Source: an uncultured Marinobacter sp. (lineage in GTDB: Bacteria; Pseudomonadota; Gammaproteobacteria; Pseudomonadales; Oleiphilaceae). Taken from it: a stretch of DNA of 64,000 nucleotides. The translations under genes and the position numbers were made by a program. Position 1 is the first letter of the stretch; every line of letters starts with the position of its first letter. The notes under the pieces were generated by a model. It made no database searches. It worked only from the letters and a program-made list of their open reading frames with translations, and had not been told where the DNA came from. Shown piece by piece: positions 22,868 to 31,957 of the stretch. Where the stretch lies: positions 1-64,000 of the forward strand of contig NZ_CAMPJO010000018.1 of the NCBI RefSeq assembly GCF_946886895.1, given 5' to 3'.

Positions 22868-23494
22868 TCACCAGTTGTAGCTATACCCCAATAACACAGC
22901 ATCAAAACTGTCACTGGCGTCGTAGTTCAGAGCAAACCTGTGATGCTCACCAGCCCAGAGCGCTGCACCGATTGAGGTAACAGACTCCGAATCTTCCTGA
23001 TTCGTATCCGCGAAGCCTCCGATGATCTCCAAGGAGCCCGGTACTGCCCAGATTCTGGCAGCCAGGCCATACGACATGGCGCTGTCATCTTCAGTAGCGC
23101 AAAACCCATCAGCACAGAGCTCGATCTCTGAGCTGACATAACCGATGCGAGGAATCAGATCAACACGCTCACCCAAGGGGACAGGGACGTAGAGGTCCAG
23201 GTTGACTGAAGAGCTGGTGATTTCAGTGCGATTACCTTCATTCGAGAATGCGCTGGCTCCAGCGCCAATCGCAAAGTTGTCAGCAACCTGAAAGGAACCA
23301 TTAATAGCAGCTGCGCCGAAATCCTCGTATACCTCGTTGAGGAATACGATTTCCTCATCTGGTGTCACCTTACCGAGTTGAATACCCAGCGCGCTATAGG
23401 AAAAATTGCTTTTGCCAAGACCCGTATTCAGATCCTGGGCCACCGCTGGTACCGCTGCAATTGCAAGAGCTGCCGCCACAGTAAGTGAATTCAT
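22868..23494 (-). CDS. Outer-membrane beta-barrel protein
   Basis: A 208-residue protein with signal peptide (SLTVAAALAIAAVPAVA, cleaved before QDLNTG). Alternating strands follow, and the C-terminus ends with aromatic Trp (VLLGYSYNW), the outer-membrane assembly signal. Two cysteines (LCADGFCATE) could form a loop disulfide. Length fits an eight-stranded porin-like barrel. The start at 23494 is preferred; three residues upstream are possible. Function is unknown. A clear terminator follows. Confidence 0.85.
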   Translation of the reverse strand: MNSLTVAAALAIAAVPAVAQDLNTGLGKSNFSYSALGIQLGKVTPDEEIVFLNEVYEDFGAAAINGSFQVADNFAIGAGASAFSNEGNRTEITSSSVNLDLYVPVPLGERVDLIPRIGYVSSEIELCADGFCATEDDSAMSYGLAARIWAVPGSLEIIGGFADTNQEDSESVTSIGAALWAGEHHRFALNYDASDSFDAVLLGYSYNW

Positions 23495-23777
23495 TTTTAT
23501 CATTTGTTTACCCTCACACTTTATCAGGTGACAACCGTGTCACCCTCTGAAATTTCCCCAGAAAGCACAGACTATAAACATTCGCCTTTGCCTACTCGGC
23601 TCGATTCAGCAGCGCCGACCGATCACGTGGCTCAACTGGAACCTGTTCAAGCATGCTTTTCCGGAGTCTGGGAAGGTACAACGTCAGTCAGCCAGTTATT
23701 ACGATAGGTCCCTTACCTTTTTCTTTGTTTAACAATTCATCACCAAACAAACGGGCGGCGCCGGAAATCACTGCTAG

Positions 23778-23850
23778 GCTTAGGTAGGAAAAGCGGGGCA
23801 GATCTACTTTTCGAACCGCGAAAATAAACCCGTCCCGCCTTTCTATGGGA
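23778..23850 (+). repeat. Inverted pair of CTGTCCCGG-type repeats
   Basis: An inverted copy (GGAAAAGCGGGGCAGATCTA) is followed after about ten bases by a direct copy (AAAATAAACCCGTCCCGCC). The two could fold into a stem. It lies in the 467-base gene-free stretch between the outer-membrane protein and the S41 peptidase, where I see nothing else except a possible promoter region for the barrel gene near 23500-23560. Confidence 0.55.
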
Positions 23851-23970
23851 GACCTTCGTTTAAACTCAAATGATCGATCTTCTATCGCTACGCCTCGAGT
23901 CTATCCTCCGAAAGTAACTCTCTGACTCTTTTTCCTCAAAACGCCAACCCCGTGATTAATACTTCGACCA

Positions 23971-25317
23971 TCAACCGCCGACCAGCTTAATTACCCGCTC
24001 CAGCATCGGGTCTTTGCCTTCCTCGCGCCCTTTTCGGCCAAGGTACTTGAGACGGATGTGTGGCGGGATGCCGACATCTTCGTATATCTCACCGTCGTAG
24101 GCCCGGTAGATTTCATTGGACAAGGTCAGGTGCCAGCCATTTGGCAGATGGCGCTCGAGCGTGTCGGAGAGGATTCCCTGGGTAGGCTCGCCAATAAGAG
24201 TGAGACGGGGATGCTGCAGCAATGAGAGCACGAAGATTTCTGCGGCACTGGCCGTTAGCTCGCTGGTCAGCACAAACAGGTTGCCCTGGTAAGTCTCGTT
24301 GGCAGGCGTGATATGGACAGGCTGCTTTCCGGTGAATCCATTGCCATGACGGGCTGACTTGGTGAAAGCCAGCCGTTTGCGATCCATCAGGTACGCTGAA
24401 AAGCGCAGTGCGACACCATCGTACCCCCCACCATTATTGCGAAGATCGACCACCAGATTGGGGAGCTCGCCAACATCTGCCAGCACTCTCTTCATCACAC
24501 TATCGACCGCACTGAGATCCGCAGCCGGTTTGCCTGACTTGCCGCTTTGCCCGGCCATGGCCCGGATGTTCAGGTAACCGATGAGATCATTAAGGCGCCC
24601 CCACTCCACCAGCCGGTTGCCGCCATGGCTAACGGCGCTTGCGAGATAATCCTCATGGATCACGTCACGCGCCGACTCTTTGAGATCGCCCAGGTAGCTG
24701 GTGAGCTCCCGGTCATCATTGGCGTCTTCAAGCTCCCGTGTCAGCCGCCTGAAGAGCGCCGGCTGGGCACCTGCCCTGTAATGACCCCAGGGTGAATGCA
24801 AACGAATATGGCCATCCTTCAGGGGCCGTAGCATCGCAACCATGATGGCGAAGAGCGTTTCCTGTGATGTGTTCGCGTTAATCTGGGGAAGATAGTCATG
24901 ATGCGCCCGGTCCCAGGCCACACCCTTGAGCTCAAACAGGGCGTATTGCTCGTGAAAGGTTCGCCAGAAAACGTCAAAGTTGTATTGCGGATCCTTTGCC
25001 CTGTGCCTGTGACTTTCAGTGACACTGGCGGGCAATCCTTTCAGGCGACGGAATCTGATGCGTGCTACGCCAGTTACCCGATGGGCACTGAACGCCTGGC
25101 CACCAGGGGATACCGCCAAATCTTCGTAATAGTGGCCAAGTTCTTCAATACCGCCCGCATCAATCTTCAGGCAGCTGATGCTGGTTTCTTCAAAAAGGGT
25201 GTACCAGTCGTCCTCGATCAGCAACACATTGCCGTAACCCTGGGAACGCCACACACCCTGCAGGCTTGCAAAATCAGGGCTGGAAAGAGAACTACCGCGG
25301 CGTTGGGCGGTTTTCAT
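23971..25317 (-). CDS. S41 family peptidase-like protein
   Basis: A 448-residue protein. Residues 230-440 carry the S41 (C-terminal-processing peptidase/TSPc) core: LIGYLNIRAMAG, NLVVDLRNNGGGYDG, LFVLTSELTASAAEIFVLSL with the probable nucleophile in SELTASAAE, and GEPTQGILSDTLERHLPNGW. The N-terminal third is a beta-rich domain like those in tricorn-type proteins. There is no signal peptide, so the location may be cytoplasmic. The start at 25317 has GGAG six bases upstream; an ATG at 25335 lacks this. Confidence 0.85.
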   Translation of the reverse strand: MKTAQRRGSSLSSPDFASLQGVWRSQGYGNVLLIEDDWYTLFEETSISCLKIDAGGIEELGHYYEDLAVSPGGQAFSAHRVTGVARIRFRRLKGLPASVTESHRHRAKDPQYNFDVFWRTFHEQYALFELKGVAWDRAHHDYLPQINANTSQETLFAIMVAMLRPLKDGHIRLHSPWGHYRAGAQPALFRRLTRELEDANDDRELTSYLGDLKESARDVIHEDYLASAVSHGGNRLVEWGRLNDLIGYLNIRAMAGQSGKSGKPAADLSAVDSVMKRVLADVGELPNLVVDLRNNGGGYDGVALRFSAYLMDRKRLAFTKSARHGNGFTGKQPVHITPANETYQGNLFVLTSELTASAAEIFVLSLLQHPRLTLIGEPTQGILSDTLERHLPNGWHLTLSNEIYRAYDGEIYEDVGIPPHIRLKYLGRKGREEGKDPMLERVIKLVGG

Positions 25318-25560
25318 AGAGGACTCCAGGTCCATTTCTGTTGTTTTCAGACGTCAGGCTGCAGTCCCGGTGACCTGCTCCCACTCTGACAGTTGAGAAG
25401 ATAACTGTTGTCTGGAAGTGTAGCGCACAGGAAAAGACCCGATCCGAAAGCCAGGTCTATTCAACTCAATACCTGTGGTGCTCCTGTCGGCGAGCTCGAC
25501 TGCAAGAAGAACATTTTTAACCATCGGAGTCACCTCATCCCCTAGACAGGAAATTCACGA

Positions 25561-25579
25561 ATTGGCATATTATGCCAAT
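25561..25579 (+). promoter_or_regulatory. Palindromic operator upstream of parD
   Basis: ATTGGCATATTATGCCAAT is a perfect 9+1+9 inverted repeat 24 bases before the parD start. Ribbon-helix-helix antitoxins autorepress through such sites. Confidence 0.75.
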
Positions 25580-25602
25580 GCAATTCCGACAGGATCACAC
25601 TC

Positions 25603-25890
25603 ATGGCGACGAGAAACATCGTACTCACTGACCATCAATCCCAGATTGTCGATCACCTGGTTGCCTCGGGCCGTTATCAAAATGCGAGCGAGATACTTCG
25701 AGCCGGCCTGAGAATGGTCGAGGAAGCCGAGTCCCGCTACGTCACGAAAATGAAGGACCTAAGAGAAGCCATCGATGCGGGCCAGAAAGACCTGGAGGCT
25801 GGCAGAACCAGAACCTTCACTGGTGACGAGTTCGCGACTTACCTTTCGAAACGTGCGGAGCAAGCCATCAGGAAGAAACGGGATACCTGA
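25603..25890 (+). CDS. parD: ParD-type ribbon-helix-helix antitoxin
   Basis: A 95-residue protein with an N-terminal RHH fold (NIVLTDHQSQIVDHLVASGR, then YQNASEILRAGLRMVEE) and a long charged C-terminal arm that would wrap the toxin. It matches type II ParD antitoxins. A palindromic operator precedes it and the toxin gene follows after ten bases. A truncated relative is at 10038-10205. Confidence 0.92.
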   Translation: MATRNIVLTDHQSQIVDHLVASGRYQNASEILRAGLRMVEEAESRYVTKMKDLREAIDAGQKDLEAGRTRTFTGDEFATYLSKRAEQAIRKKRDT

Positions 25891-25900
25891 CCTGATTACG

Positions 25901-26128
25901 ATGAAACCATGGAGGGTTATTCTCACAGATGCTGCTCTAACCGACCTCGACGCTATTCTCAAAACCACCCTTGAGGAATTCGGCACACTACAACTGAAAC
26001 GGTGTACCGATCACATCGACAGGGCGATTAGAGGGCTTGAAGAAGCCGGAAGCCCCCCGCCACTTCTGAAACACAGATCAGACATTCGGGCACGGATCGC
26101 TGCCTATCCGCTTGCAAGGGAAGAATGA
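25901..26128 (+). CDS. parE: ParE-type toxin, probably C-terminally truncated
   Basis: A 75-residue frame starting MKPWRVILTDAALTDLDAIL with the ParE/RelE-fold core, ending KHRSDIRARIAAYPLAREE. Normal ParE proteins run 90-100 residues, continuing past RSDIRPG-like sequence through strands that form the core and the C-terminal HxR segment. Here a stop comes about 20-25 residues early, so toxicity is doubtful although antitoxin binding may persist. A degenerate CTGTCTTG motif follows at 26185. Confidence 0.8.
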   Translation: MKPWRVILTDAALTDLDAILKTTLEEFGTLQLKRCTDHIDRAIRGLEEAGSPPPLLKHRSDIRARIAAYPLAREE

Positions 26129-26292
26129 ATCCTAACGCGTGGCTCGGACCGCCAGCCTCTCGGACTAATGGCTGCCTGCAGATTAAATAAGTCTGTCTTG
26201 ATTATCACAGTGGCTGGCAATCGATATCAGCCAAAGAGTGGCGCAGATTAGTAGCAACTAAAATTAGCTCTAAACCATCATGGAGAAAGAAA

Positions 26293-26397
26293 ATGAATCT
26301 AAATCAGCCACAGTTTTACCAAAGGTTTACCCACCACTTACTTTGGCTGGCCACCGGGTGCCGCGGATACTTAAAAATTAATGTAATTTTTGGATGA
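26293..26397 (+). CDS. Small ORF at the left edge of the defence island, 34 aa
   Basis: An ATG at 26293 with GGAGAAAGAAA upstream opens a frame reading MNLNQPQFYQRFTHHLLWLA and ending GCRGYLKINVIFG. The strong ribosome site suggests the beginning of a real gene whose remainder was lost when the island was inserted, since the frame runs into the island DNA and overlaps the DUF4435 gene end. No family is recognised. Confidence 0.35.
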   Translation: MNLNQPQFYQRFTHHLLWLATGCRGYLKINVIFG

Positions 26398-27226
26398 ATT
26401 CTTTCAATTCGCCATCAATGAGACCCAAATTCTTTACTGCTGTGGCTAAAAAACCTCGTTCCTCGTTCTTATTGAAACTGATATTGAGTAGATCTTTCAA
26501 TCGATTAAGGCACCGCTTACCATCTAAAACGCGGTTCAAACTGTCCCACCGCTCGTGTCCCAACTTGTTCTCAGCAAAAGACCTAATTTTCTCGATTTCG
26601 CAATCCAAACTTTCGCTTTGCACACACAAATGTCGCTCTATTACTTCCTTTAAATCACTTCCCTCCTTACCACTCCCGAATTTATCACTAGGAGTGACCT
26701 TTTTATTAGCAACGCAATGAAGCACCATCGCAGACAAAAAAACAAGATCGTCTTCAATACATGCAATTTCGACAACCACATCATCGCTGGAGATCTCACG
26801 AAGCTGAAGATCTGAGGCAATTTTACTAATCGCTTCCGGCTTCAACAAATAGTTTTCAATTTCCCATCGACGGAGAACATGCACTCTATCCCCGAACGGC
26901 TGTGTTCTCCGGAATTCGTCATCATCAGTCTCCCAGAAAATCTCTTTACTCGGAGACTGATCACTAAAGAGTGAGTCTCTATCAACTACCCCAAATGCAG
27001 ATATATCCTGTCGATTAGATTCATCAACAGCTTTGACAACCTTATGACACCCTCCTGAAGCACCCTCTTCGTCACTAACACTTTCGAATCGAACTTTATC
27101 TAAGACATCACTAAACCAGATATTCTTAAATATATAAAGGTCATCATGAGACTCAAGAAAAACCTTTATGCCTCCCGTGTAGTACGAGGTAATATTACCG
27201 GATTCAATTTCTTTGAAGCTTGGCAT
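26378..27226 (-). CDS. DUF4435 TOPRIM-like protein, AriB-like
   Basis: A 282-residue protein of the DUF4435 family. Visible motifs are the N-terminal GGIKVFLESHDDLYIFKNIW (Glu25 as the TOPRIM glutamate), AFGVVDRDSLF (Asp82-x-Asp84, the TOPRIM DxD pair) and HVLRRWEIENYLLKPEAI, the family's signature. In PARIS defence the DUF4435 protein AriB is the nuclease effector released by the AAA ATPase AriA. Here it is the last gene of the island and follows an AAA ATPase, the AriA-AriB order. All TOPRIM residues seem present, so nuclease activity is plausible. Assignment to PARIS itself is an inference. Confidence 0.82.
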   Translation of the reverse strand: MPSFKEIESGNITSYYTGGIKVFLESHDDLYIFKNIWFSDVLDKVRFESVSDEEGASGGCHKVVKAVDESNRQDISAFGVVDRDSLFSDQSPSKEIFWETDDDEFRRTQPFGDRVHVLRRWEIENYLLKPEAISKIASDLQLREISSDDVVVEIACIEDDLVFLSAMVLHCVANKKVTPSDKFGSGKEGSDLKEVIERHLCVQSESLDCEIEKIRSFAENKLGHERWDSLNRVLDGKRCLNRLKDLLNISFNKNEERGFLATAVKNLGLIDGELKEFIQKLH

Positions 27227-27237
27227 GAATATATCTC

Positions 27238-28413
27238 TTACTTCATATTGGTTATTATATGACCACCCTTTATTAGCCCATCTTCGGAAACCTTAAGGCT
27301 ATTAGAGTAAACATCAAGAATTTCGGTGGAATGAGTAGTCATGATAACAACAAGACCTGGATTCCTAGCTACGAGAGCTTTCAATTCATTGACGAGCTTA
27401 TGCTGCCACCTAATATGCAAATGTATGTCCAACTCGTCTATCAATATTATTGAATTCTGGGTAGTATGAGCACCAATCCTCAAAAACAAATACGCCAAGC
27501 TTTTCTCCCCACTGCTCAGCCTATCAAGTCGGTGCTCCTGCTCGTCATCACTGTTGCATCGTACAACAGCCTCCGGCGGGTCTCTTCTTACGTCTAATAA
27601 TACTTTACTTGAGTCCGAAAACGCGCGTTCGTTAATAATCTCCCTAGCTTTCTCGAAACGACCATCATCCAACCATTTCAACCATACCAGCAAATTATCT
27701 AGCGAATCCTCCCAATCGTCACTATGAGGGTTGAAACGCTGCAAAGAACTATATCCCCAATGATTAGGTTCAGCGATCCCCCTCTTTGATCCAGCAGAGC
27801 CCGGACTCGATTTAATCGGAGGGATATCTCGGTAAGCTGAAAAGAATAATGCCGTCGGCAAGGTCAATGTATTGCCCTCAAACTGACCATCGGGACGACT
27901 ACCAAAATTATTACGTACTACACTCGCTATATCTAAAGCTAATTCATCCGATTTGGATATAGCACTCAAACGCCCTGAAGAAATTCTCCGATAACCAAAT
28001 CTATGCCAAGAGTCAGCATTTATCGATTTCAAATCGTCGTCGGCCCATACCTTAAGTGAGACTTCTGGACCTAGTTCTCCGGCAAGTAAAGAAAGAACAA
28101 TTGTTAAATCCTCACCATTCCAAGATAACCTAACTCGCAGATCTAACTGAGCCCGACCGTTTCCTTCGTCTAAATCTTCTTGCCCAAACCGAATCGCTTC
28201 GTGGGGATCGAGCTCCAGCATCCCGTATAGGCTCGCCAATACATCAAGAACAGTAGTCTTCCCGGAACCATTTTTCGAGATCAACATAAAGACATTGCAT
28301 GGCTCACCACTTTCATCCGTAAAATCAACGCAATACGGATTTTCTCTAAAAGGCCCCACTCTATCTAGTGTAAGGGAGATAGGCTTCATCTCATAAATCA
28401 CTAATCCATCCAT
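27238..28413 (-). CDS. AAA/ABC-type ATPase, AriA-like
   Basis: A 391-residue ATPase of the AAA_15/AAA_21 group: Walker A LISKNGSGKTTVLDVL near residue 45, signature RLSSGEKSLAYLFLR near 300, Walker B SIILIDELDIHLH, and switch TTHSTEIL. The insert between the motifs is about 240 residues, so it is an overcoming-lysogenization-defect-like ATPase without a fused nuclease. It lies 15 bases after the FtsK fusion gene and 12 bases before the DUF4435 gene, and probably acts with the latter as sensor and cage. The start at 28413 has GGGAG upstream. Confidence 0.85.
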   Translation of the reverse strand: MDGLVIYEMKPISLTLDRVGPFRENPYCVDFTDESGEPCNVFMLISKNGSGKTTVLDVLASLYGMLELDPHEAIRFGQEDLDEGNGRAQLDLRVRLSWNGEDLTIVLSLLAGELGPEVSLKVWADDDLKSINADSWHRFGYRRISSGRLSAISKSDELALDIASVVRNNFGSRPDGQFEGNTLTLPTALFFSAYRDIPPIKSSPGSAGSKRGIAEPNHWGYSSLQRFNPHSDDWEDSLDNLLVWLKWLDDGRFEKAREIINERAFSDSSKVLLDVRRDPPEAVVRCNSDDEQEHRLDRLSSGEKSLAYLFLRIGAHTTQNSIILIDELDIHLHIRWQHKLVNELKALVARNPGLVVIMTTHSTEILDVYSNSLKVSEDGLIKGGHIITNMK

Positions 28414-28428
28414 TAGCACACTCCCTTT

Positions 28429-29934
28429 TTATCTGATTCGACCGACAATTCTAGTTCTATCAGCCTCGGTGATCATTGCCCCATGAACCCTATGAAGTTC
28501 TTGATCCCCAGACATTTTTATTAACATATCGCCCTTACCTAGAAGCTTTTCAGAACCGGTCTCATCGATCACAATTTTAGATTCAGTACTCTTCTGAACA
28601 AGCAAACAGATTCGGCTGGGAATATTACTACGAAGCAACCCTGTAAGTATGACGGAGTCGGGGCGCTGTGTTGCCAATACAAGATGGATACCAACAGACC
28701 GTGCCTTTTGGGCTAATCGCACCAAGTAACCCTCCAAGTCCTTAGACTGCATTAATAAATCAGCGAGTTCTTCAACAACCAAAACAATGCGAGGTAGGTC
28801 CAGTGATCCATTAGCCAAGGCGACATCTAAATTGCTTTCGTTAACGTCCGCTAGCAATCGGTTCCGTTCTTCCATCTCTTCAACTAGATTGGATAATAAA
28901 GAGTCCGCATCATCAATAAAAGATACAACTTTAGAATCATATAACTGAGGAATTCCGCTATACGGAGCGAATTCGACTTGCTTAGGATCGATTAACGCTA
29001 ACTTGAGTTTATCCGGCGAATTTCCAGCCAACAAAGAAAGTATAATGGAATGAATACAAACACTTTTCCCACTGCCTGTCGTACCAGCAACTAGTAAATG
29101 GGGCGCCTCAGCCAAATCAAAACCAAAATCTTCTCCGGAAACAGTCTGACCTAACCAGATAGGAATTTTGAACTCACTATTACCAACCCATTGCTCAAGT
29201 GGAGCTGGAGAGATAGTTCTTTGTTCACTCTTCGGAAGTGGTATATCCAGTGACACAACTTTTCTTTCAGAGGTATGACTCAAAACTGGAGCCGCGTTTT
29301 TCAGACCCATCTGAAATGAGAGCTTATCAACGCCTCTCTTTAGTATATCGTACTGCGAAACATCGCTAAGATATAAAAGAAACCTTTCCAATCGTGCTCC
29401 ACGCAAAATCTCTTTTATCGATGCAGAAACACCAAGTTCATGTAATGCCTCTTTAAGCTGCTCTAGACGGCTAGAAGAAGTCTCGCCTTCTATTTGCTTC
29501 TCATTAGTGACTGGCTCAACCAGCTCCTGATATAAATATCCGTAAAAATCGTGACTACGTGACCAACCTGATCGAAATTCACTTAGGCCTCGACAAATAT
29601 GCCTGTTAAGATAATTTTTATACTTTTTATTATCGGAAAATAGGTCTTCCTCATGGTATGACGATAAAATAGCCCGAATTGCTAAATCATAATCTTGCTC
29701 ATTTCCGTTATCGTCAGGGGCAGCTCCATAACCTGTTACCTGCCTCAGATGGAATTGATTGCCACCAGTTCTATGAGAATCAAACGATTGATCTGGGGGG
29801 GTTTTAATCGATAAAGATTTTGTTAATGCGAGCCGAATTATCCAATACTGGTGCGCCCCATCATATTTTAGGCCAAAACTAGTTAGTTCTTTAACGAGCC
29901 GGGAGTCATCTGCGTTGAGAAATATATCAGCCAT
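28429..29934 (-). CDS. DndE-like domain fused to an FtsK/SpoIIIE-type DNA translocase
   Basis: A 501-residue protein. Residues 1-140 resemble DndE, the small DNA-binding member of phosphorothioation systems (VKELTSFGLKYDGAHQYWII, then RLALTKSL near 35; RHICRGLSEFRSG near 115). Residues 255-500 are an FtsK-type motor: HLLVAGTTGSGKSV (Walker A 283-291), LALIDPKQVEF, RIVLVVEELADLLM (Walker B), ATQRPDS and GKGDMLI. The ATG at 29934 overlaps the dndD stop (ATGGCTGA). DndE normally is a separate protein of about 115 residues, so the fusion is unusual. It would couple DNA modification to DNA movement or scanning. Confidence 0.75.
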   Translation of the reverse strand: MADIFLNADDSRLVKELTSFGLKYDGAHQYWIIRLALTKSLSIKTPPDQSFDSHRTGGNQFHLRQVTGYGAAPDDNGNEQDYDLAIRAILSSYHEEDLFSDNKKYKNYLNRHICRGLSEFRSGWSRSHDFYGYLYQELVEPVTNEKQIEGETSSSRLEQLKEALHELGVSASIKEILRGARLERFLLYLSDVSQYDILKRGVDKLSFQMGLKNAAPVLSHTSERKVVSLDIPLPKSEQRTISPAPLEQWVGNSEFKIPIWLGQTVSGEDFGFDLAEAPHLLVAGTTGSGKSVCIHSIILSLLAGNSPDKLKLALIDPKQVEFAPYSGIPQLYDSKVVSFIDDADSLLSNLVEEMEERNRLLADVNESNLDVALANGSLDLPRIVLVVEELADLLMQSKDLEGYLVRLAQKARSVGIHLVLATQRPDSVILTGLLRSNIPSRICLLVQKSTESKIVIDETGSEKLLGKGDMLIKMSGDQELHRVHGAMITEADRTRIVGRIR

Positions 29935-31954
29935 AAAGAACCTCTTTGCGCTCGGCAATTTGAACACTAGTCTGGTCGCCTGAAGGGTTGTTCAGCAAAT
30001 AGGTTCGAGCAATAAAGGGACTCAATATTCCATATTTCTGCTCATCAAGCTCGGAATCGGTTGGCAACAGAACTACTTGCTCACCAGCAACAGGATAATA
30101 TTTTTTCAGAAGGTTCAGTTGATGCAGCCTATCGATCCTTCCTAATGGAGTATCAATTACAACTGGAACACTTTTACCAGAAATTTCACCCAGCGTCCAA
30201 ATTAAGGCAGTTGCGGATAATTGCTTCATGCCTGCAGATATACTCGACAAACCAATAACTCTCCCATCACCGGCGAAATAGTGCGTGTTGAATGCGTCAT
30301 CAATCTCAATTTTCTCGATAAGGCCATGGGAGTCCATTAACAATTTGAACTTTTCATTGTACTTTTCTTCCAAGTCTTGCCTTCGATGTGATTTCAAAAC
30401 ACTTTTATATTCACCTAGTGCTCTTTCAATGTTAGAGGCCAAGTCTAGTCGCTGACGAACTGAAGTGGTTATCTCCACCCTATTTAAAGCGTGCTTAATA
30501 CTTGAGTCTGCCTTAGTAATATATTGGAGAAGAACATTTAATTTACCGCTCACCGATATCTTTCGACGCTCTTGTTCTAGCAACTCTGCTTTTGTACTTT
30601 CAATTTCTTGCTCGTACTTTTTAAACCGGCGCTGTTCCTCGTCCGACAAGTGTGAAACATCTAGGAGTCTCTTTTCAATTTCTGATATTTCGGACGTAAT
30701 TGTTTGCAATACAGTCATATCTCTAGCGACACTATTTATCGCACTACTTTTACGAGAGAATGGACGAAGACTTTCTAGAACACCATTAGCCGTTGCTGTA
30801 TCTAGCGAAAACACGCTATTTATTTCAGCATCCTGTTTAAAAAGGTCAATAACACCATTTAACTTATCAAGATAAAATCGTGATTGGTCAGGTGTTAGCA
30901 TTGGCCTTGAATGCGGAGGCTGGGTCAGTGCCCAGGTCATTTGTTCCCTAACACTGTTAATCAGTTCTTGATATCCGACTGCTTTACTATCAAGGACGGA
31001 TTCGCACTCGGATATCGACTTTTCGACGAGCGTAGGCAGTAAAAGCAAAAAAGGCTGGTGACCGAGTACTTGAGATAGCTCTACACGGAGATCAGCTTGT
31101 CGTGCACGGAGACTATCAAGCTTTGCTTTAAATTCGATCTCTTTATTCTTCGAGCCATAGGAGTTGAGACTAGACATACGATTACTAATATCTTTAATAT
31201 CATAATTTAGTCGCGCTATTTCAGCGTCTATATCCCCCAACTCCTGTTCTAGACTCTGCTTATCTTCATAGTATTCAGCCAGTCTATTCTTTTCTTTATT
31301 TAAATCAGCTTTCGCCTGCTGATCCATGGCCTCACTTTTCCAGCCCGACATTAACTGCTTCAGTGCCTCGCGGATGTTCTCAACAGATTTAATATTGAGA
31401 AGCTGCTCCATACGCTCGATTGTCGCATTTCGGTTTGCCTCAGCTAACTCCTCCAGCTCTTCTCCATCGAAAAAGAAAAAGGGAACGTAATCTTCCGGCA
31501 AACATACATTTAGGTATTTTTGGGCAGCTGAACCTTCTAACGTTCCATACAACGGATGATTTACTTCCAGAAGCTCTTCTTGAAACTGGTCATTTTTATT
31601 GAAATTCCAAACTCTTTTTACAGAAACTTCGCCATAATCTTCATCCCACCTTGCCTCTACGCTGCATGACGCGCCTGAAGTTAAGCATTTTCTATTTCTT
31701 ATACCCAACCATTCCGAGCCATCACCTTCAATATATTGTCGATATGAAGGTAGTCTATGCCTCTCAACATCTGAACGAATTTCTTTATTTACGCCGACAA
31801 ACAGCAATTTCAATGAATTGATGAAACTAGTCTTTCCAAAGCCATTCCTCCCTAGAATTACCGTTATCGGCCGACCGTCAACTGGTGCAAGGTTGAAATC
31901 GACCACCCCATAATAGGAGAACAAATTATTGACAATCAGATTTTTTATAATCAT
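29927..31954 (-). CDS. dndD: DndD, SMC-like ATPase of DNA phosphorothioation
   Basis: A 675-residue SMC/Rad50-like ATPase: Walker A VILGRNGFGKTSFINSLKLL at residue 33 onward, PFFFFDGEELEELAE near 160, a long coiled coil from about 200 to 510 (interrupted near 290-320), signature GLSSISAGMKQLSATALIW and Walker B PVVIDTPLGRID. This is the length and pattern of DndD, which with DndC and DndE inserts sulfur into the DNA backbone, perhaps by nicking or opening DNA. It starts three bases after the small protein's stop. No restriction DndFGH genes are nearby. Confidence 0.9.
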   Translation of the reverse strand: MIIKNLIVNNLFSYYGVVDFNLAPVDGRPITVILGRNGFGKTSFINSLKLLFVGVNKEIRSDVERHRLPSYRQYIEGDGSEWLGIRNRKCLTSGASCSVEARWDEDYGEVSVKRVWNFNKNDQFQEELLEVNHPLYGTLEGSAAQKYLNVCLPEDYVPFFFFDGEELEELAEANRNATIERMEQLLNIKSVENIREALKQLMSGWKSEAMDQQAKADLNKEKNRLAEYYEDKQSLEQELGDIDAEIARLNYDIKDISNRMSSLNSYGSKNKEIEFKAKLDSLRARQADLRVELSQVLGHQPFLLLLPTLVEKSISECESVLDSKAVGYQELINSVREQMTWALTQPPHSRPMLTPDQSRFYLDKLNGVIDLFKQDAEINSVFSLDTATANGVLESLRPFSRKSSAINSVARDMTVLQTITSEISEIEKRLLDVSHLSDEEQRRFKKYEQEIESTKAELLEQERRKISVSGKLNVLLQYITKADSSIKHALNRVEITTSVRQRLDLASNIERALGEYKSVLKSHRRQDLEEKYNEKFKLLMDSHGLIEKIEIDDAFNTHYFAGDGRVIGLSSISAGMKQLSATALIWTLGEISGKSVPVVIDTPLGRIDRLHQLNLLKKYYPVAGEQVVLLPTDSELDEQKYGILSPFIARTYLLNNPSGDQTSVQIAERKEVLYG

Positions 31955-31957
31955 TTG

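Noticed and set aside
1881..26200. Integron cassette array with attC sites
   Set aside because: The repeats at stop codons recall attC placement, but I find no matching pairs of GTTRRRY and RYYYAAC core sites, the genes lie in both orientations, and no integrase is present.
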